DNA of 64,000 bases, from contig CM036245.1 in the NCBI GenBank assembly GCA_020698575.1, positions 15,113,479-15,177,478 of the forward strand, written 5' to 3'. This DNA comes from Bostrychus sinensis (taxonomy: Eukaryota; Chordata; Actinopteri; Gobiiformes; Eleotridae). The position numbers and the translations under genes are program-made. A model generated the notes under the pieces. The model searched no databases. It worked only from the letters and a program-made list of their open reading frames with translations, and had not been told where the DNA came from. Positions 57,117 to 64,000 of this stretch are shown one piece after another (the stretch's first letter is position 1; the number at the start of each line of letters is the position of its first letter).

Positions 57117-60100
57117 AGATCTGCCTTTTTGGATGTCATTTTGGTTAAAAGGTTATATTCATTGTGCTTCACTCTCTGTCAACTGGACATATTCAAACCT
57201 GGCTGTGATGCTAGATTGAGAGTATATTTTAATGATTTCTGGCAAAATTAATGAAGGTGATGATTTGTATCAAATCAGTCTAAACAATCTGATATCGTTC
57301 TTAAAGCGGATCAAAACAGTTTTAAGTAATATGTATTGTATTGTTGCAAAAACATTGTTACATCTCTAAAAACTAAGCACAAGTGGCCTTTTTTTTTCTT
57401 TATATAAAGTGCCAATTTTTCAACTGACAATAAAATAAATCATAAAAGGTCTGTGTAACCTTAACACACAAGTTATTTGTTTTTTTTATTTTTTCTTTTA
57501 GACTTTTTTTATCGATTAATCTAGAGAGTTAATAGTAAGTAGTTTGGTCTGCCAGTCAAAGGTTTAGTTTCAGACCATGAATAAAAAAGAAGCATTGATC
57601 TAACACAGTTTTGAAGTCTATTGATTCAGATGGAGAAAAGTAAAGGCCAAAACACTAAAGATGAGCTGACAGTGGCTATCCTAAATTTATAGGATAAAGC
57701 AAAATAGCAATGCAAAAGAAAATGACAATGCAGACTTTTATTCAGAATATCAGTATGAATTCCAACACTACTGACCCTAGAAGAGTGATATATATGTTCC
57801 TTATGCATTAAGTCCACAAGTCATCGGAGCTCATCTTCAGTCAATCACTCTGTCAGACTGCTCAGATTTCTTCTATCCTCAGCCATGGCTGTAACAATGG
57901 GGTTGATTTGGTCCATCACAGTGAGATTAGCTGGATCAATTAGTTTCTTTTGCCTCCCAGAGAAACACTGTACCGAGAATAGAGCACAGCCTCACCAAGC
58001 AGAGTGGATGTTGGCACAATGCCTAGATCGTATTCATGATCTGTTGGATTTGTTTGACGTTAGATTTCTGCCACTTTCACTATGGAAAGACACAGTTTGC
58101 GGCATGCATACATTAAGTATAGTATAATAAAAAGGATATGATGATTGACAGTGCCAAGGAGGGAGTGTGGGAGGTAAAGAAGAAACAACAAAAGGCAGTA
58201 GTCCTCTATAATAACATTCACTGAACAGTTTTATCTAATAAATACTTAGGTGTGGGAAGAACAGATGATTAAATATAGGAGGCAGTGCCTACATGCACAG
58301 GTTTAGTGAACATGCTGTACATCTTTAAATGTTTTACAAACAGTACAGTAAAACCCTCTGATGGGGAACTGATTCCCTTCATTCATAACTTAAACCCCTA
58401 GGGTATGACCCATATAAACATTCCCTGCACAGCCGTACCAAGGACAGACCAGTTCTGTCCAGTCGAGTCCTTGTTTACTTGTCTTTGTGGATAACCCTAT
58501 CTTTGACTTGTGTCATCTTATAGGTTATAAAAACCTCTACAATAGAAGCATAGCCAGACTTTATTGGTTAATACTGCCACAATATTTTGAGTGTCTGGGT
58601 CCTGGACTGATGGTAAATAAACCTTTCCTGCCTCAGATGGCTTTTACAACTCTAGGACACTACTAAATTCCATCACACCCTCAACATCTATATCAATATT
58701 CTTAATTTCAAAATGGTTTGCACCCCTTTTTACTGAGCTTTACAGAGCCTCTGAACCATTGGCTTTTGAAATTTAATATTTTTTCTGATCCTCATATGAT
58801 ACCATCCTCTTGCAAATGACCAAAGCTGCTTATTCAAACTTAATTTTTCTTGTTTTTTGGGCAGTGTTCCTAAACAGATACACCGCCGTCAGATTGGCAT
58901 ATCAACAACAGGCGATGGCAGGGTGTAATCAACAAACTAAGGCTTGGAGGAAGGAAGAATCTATCTAAAATGATGAGTGAGGATGATAGCAGTGATTTTT
59001 TTTTTTTGTGATGTTTTCTGCATCTATGACTTACCAGCTGCCTCTGTATGTTCCCTTTAGCTGCATTTAGAGAGTCTGCTCCATCTTCCACAGCTCAACG
59101 GCTCATCCACACAGCCAGGCTGTGAGGTGATTGTTTAATGTACACGAGCAATAGAGAAACAATGGTTTGAAAAGCAAGCAATCTTATGAATCAAGTCCAG
59201 TAACATTCCCTGAGCTAATTATGGGATTGTAGCACAAATGAATCCTAAATGTAATGAATCATAACTGCTCAGTCATTGTTGTTAAACCAGACCAGTCCAT
59301 TTATCAGCCTTAGATGGTACTGTAAATGACCAATAAATGCAACAGTAACAGGACAAGTTGGAAAATGTGCAACCAGCCATTTATAAATGAGTTGATGAGC
59401 TGATTAAGTTTATGGCAATTCCAATGTCAAACCTGTAATGTAGCCGTCTGTCCCACTTTCCATGAGAAACCCAGTGGGATGGGAACATTTGACCATTACT
59501 TCAGAAAGCATTTCATATATACTGTACAGGCTGCATGTTTACCCAGTCAAAATAAAAGTACAACATTGCAGCATGTCCGAGTTCAGACAGAGCATGTATT
59601 TTTACCTTGGTGTCCTCAGAGATGATACGATAAGTAATATTTAATGACAGGTTTAAGTTTGTGCATCCCAAGGTGAAGGATAAAGTGTCTTTGTGTTGCT
59701 TTCACTCGGCTCAGTGGCTAATAACAGGTCTAGGAGCTGTAGGCTGTGCTTCAGTGAGTTTCACATCTTTAAACTGTCAGAGATACGTCTTGCAAAGCCA
59801 TCGAGCTTTACAAAACATAACATAAAACACAAAAAAACAAACTGGGCCCATCTGCAATGGCCTCATGAATCCATACCTGTCTGCATATTTTTAAACAAAG
59901 TGTCCAATAAACTGGAAACAAATTAACCTTTTTCGCTTAACTTGTTTTGTTGATTTGACAGTTGTTCACAACAGGCTTCAGGAAATAATGCCTTTCCCAT
60001 TTTTTATTTTTTTTTTTTAATGACTACAATTGGTCACTGCCAGTCATGACCCTTATTACATATACTGTATACGGAGATAATCAAATTCAAAAGGTCTAAT

Positions 60101-61806
60101 GCAAATTATAGAACTATTGATTTCATACTCGCATAAAATATATTTTATTTTCTAGTTTAATTTTAAGTGAACAAACAAAGCTATCTAACTTACAGAATAT
60201 ATCAGGTGATTATTGCAGTGATTCACAATCATGAATAACTGCATTTTAAAATGACTTGCAGTGACTGACACAGAGAATGAAAAACAGTATAATGGAACAA
60301 CAGTGTTTTCGAGGTAATAGTAAAATAGCTGAATATTTTCTAAACATGAAATTAGTCTGAAAATATACAAAAACAACTCATGAATTCAGGCAGATAATTT
60401 GAAATTATAATAGAGTGTCACAATGAGCTCCCAGAATACAAAGAATAAAAAAAATTAAAAGTTTATATTTTCTGGTTTGAGCAAAGCCAAATACAGATGG
60501 CTTTTATTAAGTTTTGCTTTTTTGCTCACTCCAATTTTCCAAAATAGCAAACTTCCACAGGAAGGAAAATTAAGAGGAAAGTGATGTCAGGGAAAAAAAA
60601 TAATAATAATAATAATAATACATTAATACATTTAAATTTATTCTTATTGCAAAAAGGTATTCTGTGTATTTTTTATTTTTTATTTTTTTTTACCAAGTGG
60701 CCTTTCCTGTTGCTGCAGCCTTTACAAGTGATGTGTTTGGGAATACATAATGGCTTTTATGCAAATATAAGTTGACGCAAATGAATAGTTATTAATCTTA
60801 CGTCCCTACCCTCTCTCACAGTCTGTCACATGTTCACACTCCACTCTTCACTGATGTGAACAAATGTGATCTGTCACATCCAACTTCTGTTGTGAGCTCC
60901 TCTGTGAAACACTTCACATTTCCATTACTGCCTCAGACTGACTTTCCTGAGGCCATCACACAGAGAGAGGCACAAAGATGAAGAACAGACCTCCCTTTTG
61001 CTCTGCTCTCAGGAAAATGTTCACTTGGACATGAATAAATGTAGCTTTGCATTTTCAGCCATTGACTACACTTCCTCACATGTCGTCTAATCAGAAACAG
61101 GGTGTCAGCTGTAGATGGTGACAGAGATCACACTGACAACTGTGAGGCTGTGATTGAAACAATATTATTTCACATTGCTTCAAGGTAAATCCATTTTTAT
61201 TATGAGCGGAGCTGGTGTTAGTGGTGTGGTTAGTGGTACATTTACACCCGACAACTATGCAAACTAGGTATTTTACAACTGTGTCCTTGATGTGTTTGAC
61301 TGTAATTTGAGCAATATATTTTAATAATGTCTACACATTCACACTGTAATCTTAAACGAGACTGGCTTTCCTTAAATTATTAGGAAAGGAACAGATGCAG
61401 GGACTCCTGCAGGATCTAGTGGTGCATTTGGTTGAAGACTCTTCCTAAGAATGAGTAATTTGACTTTACTGGGACTTTACTGAGACGCAGAGACAAAATG
61501 AATGACTGTCGAATCTGGTGACGGAGAATATTCTTCGCATGAGGGATAAGTAAGGAGATCATTACTCAGACTGAGAAGCTGAGAGGAGGAATTAGAAATA
61601 TCCACAGCTGACAGAAGACAAATTCCAGTAGGACTTGTGCGTAGAAAGAGATTCAGACTTCTGGTTCTGTCTTATAGCCTTTAAAACATGCTGAATGTGT
61701 CAAGTATTTTGTAAAGGGATAATTAAGCAAATGCATTTTGATTGGTATTTATTAACACATAAGCTTTTATTAACACTGAGAAAGTCACCCATGGGAAAGA
61801 GAAATG
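57117..61806. other. Unique AT-rich DNA, 4.7 kb
   Basis: It contains (TAA)n at 60593-60620 and T runs near 57479, 58999 and 60009. The 80-codon frame at 57885-58127 follows a TTCTTCTATCCTCAG acceptor-like sequence but has no recognisable domain or donor. A weak lead that the LINE at 56318 may extend to about 57180 could not be confirmed. Confidence 0.5.
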
Positions 61807-61861
61807 TATGTGATACTGATGTATCAGTATCACATACTGATACATCAGTATGTGATACTGA
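61807..61861. repeat. Two overlapping perfect palindromes
   Basis: TATGTGATACTGA (61807-61819), loop TGTA, then its exact complement (61824-61836). The second unit starts inside the first: TCAGTATCACATACTGA (61824-61840), loop TACA, then its exact 17-nt complement (61845-61861). The middle arm can therefore pair with either side, giving a switchable hairpin or a three-arm cruciform. Confidence 0.9.
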
Positions 61862-62778
61862 CGTAAGTTAAGGCTTGGGTTAACATTGAGCTGGCGTGTG
61901 TAAGCAACTTCAAGAGAGAGGGAAAGAGAGAAGTGGAGAGATATTCAATGAAGAGTCAGACTGTTAGACCTTCAGGATCATATCTCATCAGTTTAGTGGA
62001 AGTGACAAACATCTGTGAGCTCTTTGGTTTGGAGGACTCTGGCAAAGACAATAACAGAAAACAGATAATGAATATTCCACATGCAGCGTAATTATAGAGA
62101 GCACAGGGCCATTAATATTCTGCTCCCTCCAGGAAGTGCAAGATATGGAAATACCTGACCAAAAACTGAACAGAGCATTGTCACACATCAATGTTTACTT
62201 TTTCTATGTTATTAAAGCTATTTTCAAGAGTAGCTAGCTCTCAATAAATTGTGTTTTCATCCTGACCCTGCTGCAGTCATTCAGCCCATTGAGATTGCTA
62301 AGAGTGTTTGCTCAGGGTTTTCAGTTTACTGGACATTGCACATTAATTTCTCTCCCACTTTTATGCTCATGTAGATTCCTTGAAGGTTTGTGGCTCCCAG
62401 CTGTCCCTGTTTCTGCCATCCCTGCACAAATACAGTCGGCATTATTTCTGGAATAAAGAGAGCAGTTTGGCAGATATATACGTTATCATGGGGGAAAGCA
62501 CAGATACAGAATAATTTGAATAATTTGAATTAGTAATGTGACTCGATAACCCGTAGACGCACTCCTCCATGGCATCCACTCATTCAAATTCCCCTGGAGA
62601 CAAAATATGGTGTGACCAATTCACAGAGCACTTGTGAATGTAGGAGGAAAGCTGTTAAGCACCCAAAATCTGCTAGGCTGCCTTAGGACTCCAAAGGCAC
62701 AGTGTTTACCACATTATCTTTCAGCTAATTACAGCGCTCATGTCAGAAATGTGGCATTTCCCTTTAAAGTTGTCAGTA
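61862..62778. other. Unique DNA
   Basis: No gene or repeat was recognised. A short frame at 62634-62843 overlaps the X-box and has no domain. Confidence 0.45.
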
Positions 62779-62792
62779 GTTGCCATGGTAAC
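62779..62792. promoter_or_regulatory. Perfect palindromic X-box (RFX site)
   Basis: GTTGCCATGGTAAC is the full palindromic X-box bound by RFX-family factors, both half-sites exact with a 2-nt spacer. In vertebrates such sites mark cilia genes and many neural enhancers. The function here is inferred from the motif alone. Confidence 0.6.
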
Positions 62793-64000
62793 CTCAGAGG
62801 CTCTTGTGCAGCTCTGTCTCCTCGGTTTGATGGAGCTTCGTAATCACCAGCTCCCCCAGACCTGACTCAGTGATGAACATTGAGACAGAGCTGTTAGAGG
62901 AGCACAGAGCAGGATAAATAGAGGCTCCACTGTGACAGAGCACAACAAAATGGGCTAATGCTTTGAGTGAGACTGAATGAGGAATACAGTATGTGCAATA
63001 TGCAAGCAAAACTCACTGTGGGGCTTCTAATGTCATTTCTTCTGCATGGACCTGTTGATGAAGTGGTTCTGGTGGAGTTTTATACAGCTGATGATTGCAT
63101 AAGGCAGCGAAAGTATAGACACATTGATGAGAACTATCAGTGTTACAATAGATGTTTCCATCCCTAAGTTTTATGCTTGCTTATAAACATTCACACAAAA
63201 GCCAAAGATTATGAGTAAAATGTCTGGCCACTATGACCGCCCAAAAATCCTTCATTTCTCCATTTCTGTTGATGACATTTAATTTAGAGATCACAAGCTG
63301 TGCTGCTAATACATAGTCTAACTTTATAACATGCCCAATCATAAATAATTGCAGTCCAGTCTCCATTTTCTATGCTTCTCTTGTTATTTAGGTGAACAAC
63401 AGCACTCTCTTGAACACCTTGTTGGAAACATGTCTAATCAACATTATGTTTTCCTCTCTTGCAAACTTTAAAAACCTTCGTTTCATGTTTGGATGTAAAT
63501 TCAGCTAATACGATCATATCAAGTTAACTCTTTTAGTTGAAATCTCCAGTTCAAGTCTCATTATGTGGTCCTGCTCAGGGTTTATTCGGTGTCCTTTTAG
63601 TTAAATTTCTATCCAATTTCTGCTCAGTGTGCTCTGATGTTCACATCCTCAGTTGCGAACACATCCTAACACATTTCCACACATTTGGCATGGCATTTGG
63701 AGATGGCTTCACCGTTGGCACTAAACGTTTTCAAATGTACAAAATGTGAAAACATTTGCATGCTCATTAAATATACATCATAGGCAAAAGCAGAAGGAAT
63801 TTTCCATCTAAATATGCAAATACATTCCAGTTTATCTCGAATGGCTAAGTCAACAGAAATAATACTTAATATATTCAAGTTAGCAACACTACTAAATTAG
63901 GCAGAACATCGGGACAGATTATTTTGACAATTATTGGCCTGTTTTCTTCTCTAACTTTGAGATTTCCCATTGGTGGCATGCTGCTCTTTGGGGCAAATCA
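62793..64000. other. Unique AT-rich DNA to window end
   Basis: Only short frames on both strands (up to 71 codons) occur. No repeat, exon or RNA gene was recognised. Confidence 0.5.

Noticed and set aside
57885..58127. Possible exon after a TTCTTCTATCCTCAG acceptor
   Set aside because: The frame runs to a stop without a good donor, and no domain is recognisable.

Overview
The window looks like a stretch of ray-finned (teleost) fish nuclear DNA, either a long intron or a gene-poor interval. It is AT-rich and full of long homopolymers and dinucleotide microsatellites. It carries repeat types typical of teleosts: an R4/Dong (Rex6-like) LINE with a restriction-like endonuclease, Rex1- and L2-like LINE tails, an RTE-like LINE scrap, tRNA-headed SINEs, hAT, Harbinger-like and Tc1/mariner remnants, and palindromic MITEs. 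I found no convincing host protein-coding exon, rRNA, snRNA or functional tRNA gene. All substantial protein similarity belongs to transposable elements.

Layout. Roughly 0-10 kb: a Tc1/mariner end, a tRNA SINE (minus strand), a 534-bp hAT element with a perfect 8-bp target duplication (4800-5333), a 1.3-kb DNA transposon with 10-bp flanking repeats and two internal NRF1-type motifs (7565-8873), half of a MITE and a strong hairpin. 10-16 kb: a juxtaposed splice acceptor/donor that looks like a recursive splice site (11903), a Tc1/mariner transposase scrap, and a Harbinger-like element carrying a nested 362-bp hAT. 16.3-20.3 kb: the centrepiece, a nearly full-length R4-clade LINE on the minus strand, inserted inside a (TA)n tract whose outer flanks are inverted repeats. 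Its 5' end is a 75-nt tRNA-like sequence with A and B boxes. 20-30 kb: an L2-like LINE tail, an inverted-repeat MITE, an RTE-like LINE scrap and a possible conserved non-coding block. 30-48 kb: mostly unique AT-rich DNA with a REST/NRSF (RE1) site, old SINE pieces and a second Tc1/mariner end. 48-57 kb: a Harbinger-type MITE, a GA tract, a 978-bp inverted-repeat element with 99-bp arms, a palindromic MITE, a SINE split by a Rex1-like LINE, and another LINE tail. 57-64 kb: mostly unique DNA with an overlapping palindrome and a perfect RFX X-box.

How it fits together. The transposable elements record layered insertions: hAT inside Harbinger-like, LINE inside SINE, R4 inside (TA)n. The candidate recursive splice sites on the plus strand, the RE1 and the X-box would suit deep intronic DNA of a long, perhaps neuronal gene. 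That is inference only, because no flanking exon is present. The most novel points are the tRNA-like 5' head of the R4 element with its palindromic (TA)n target, and the recursive-splice candidate at 11903.
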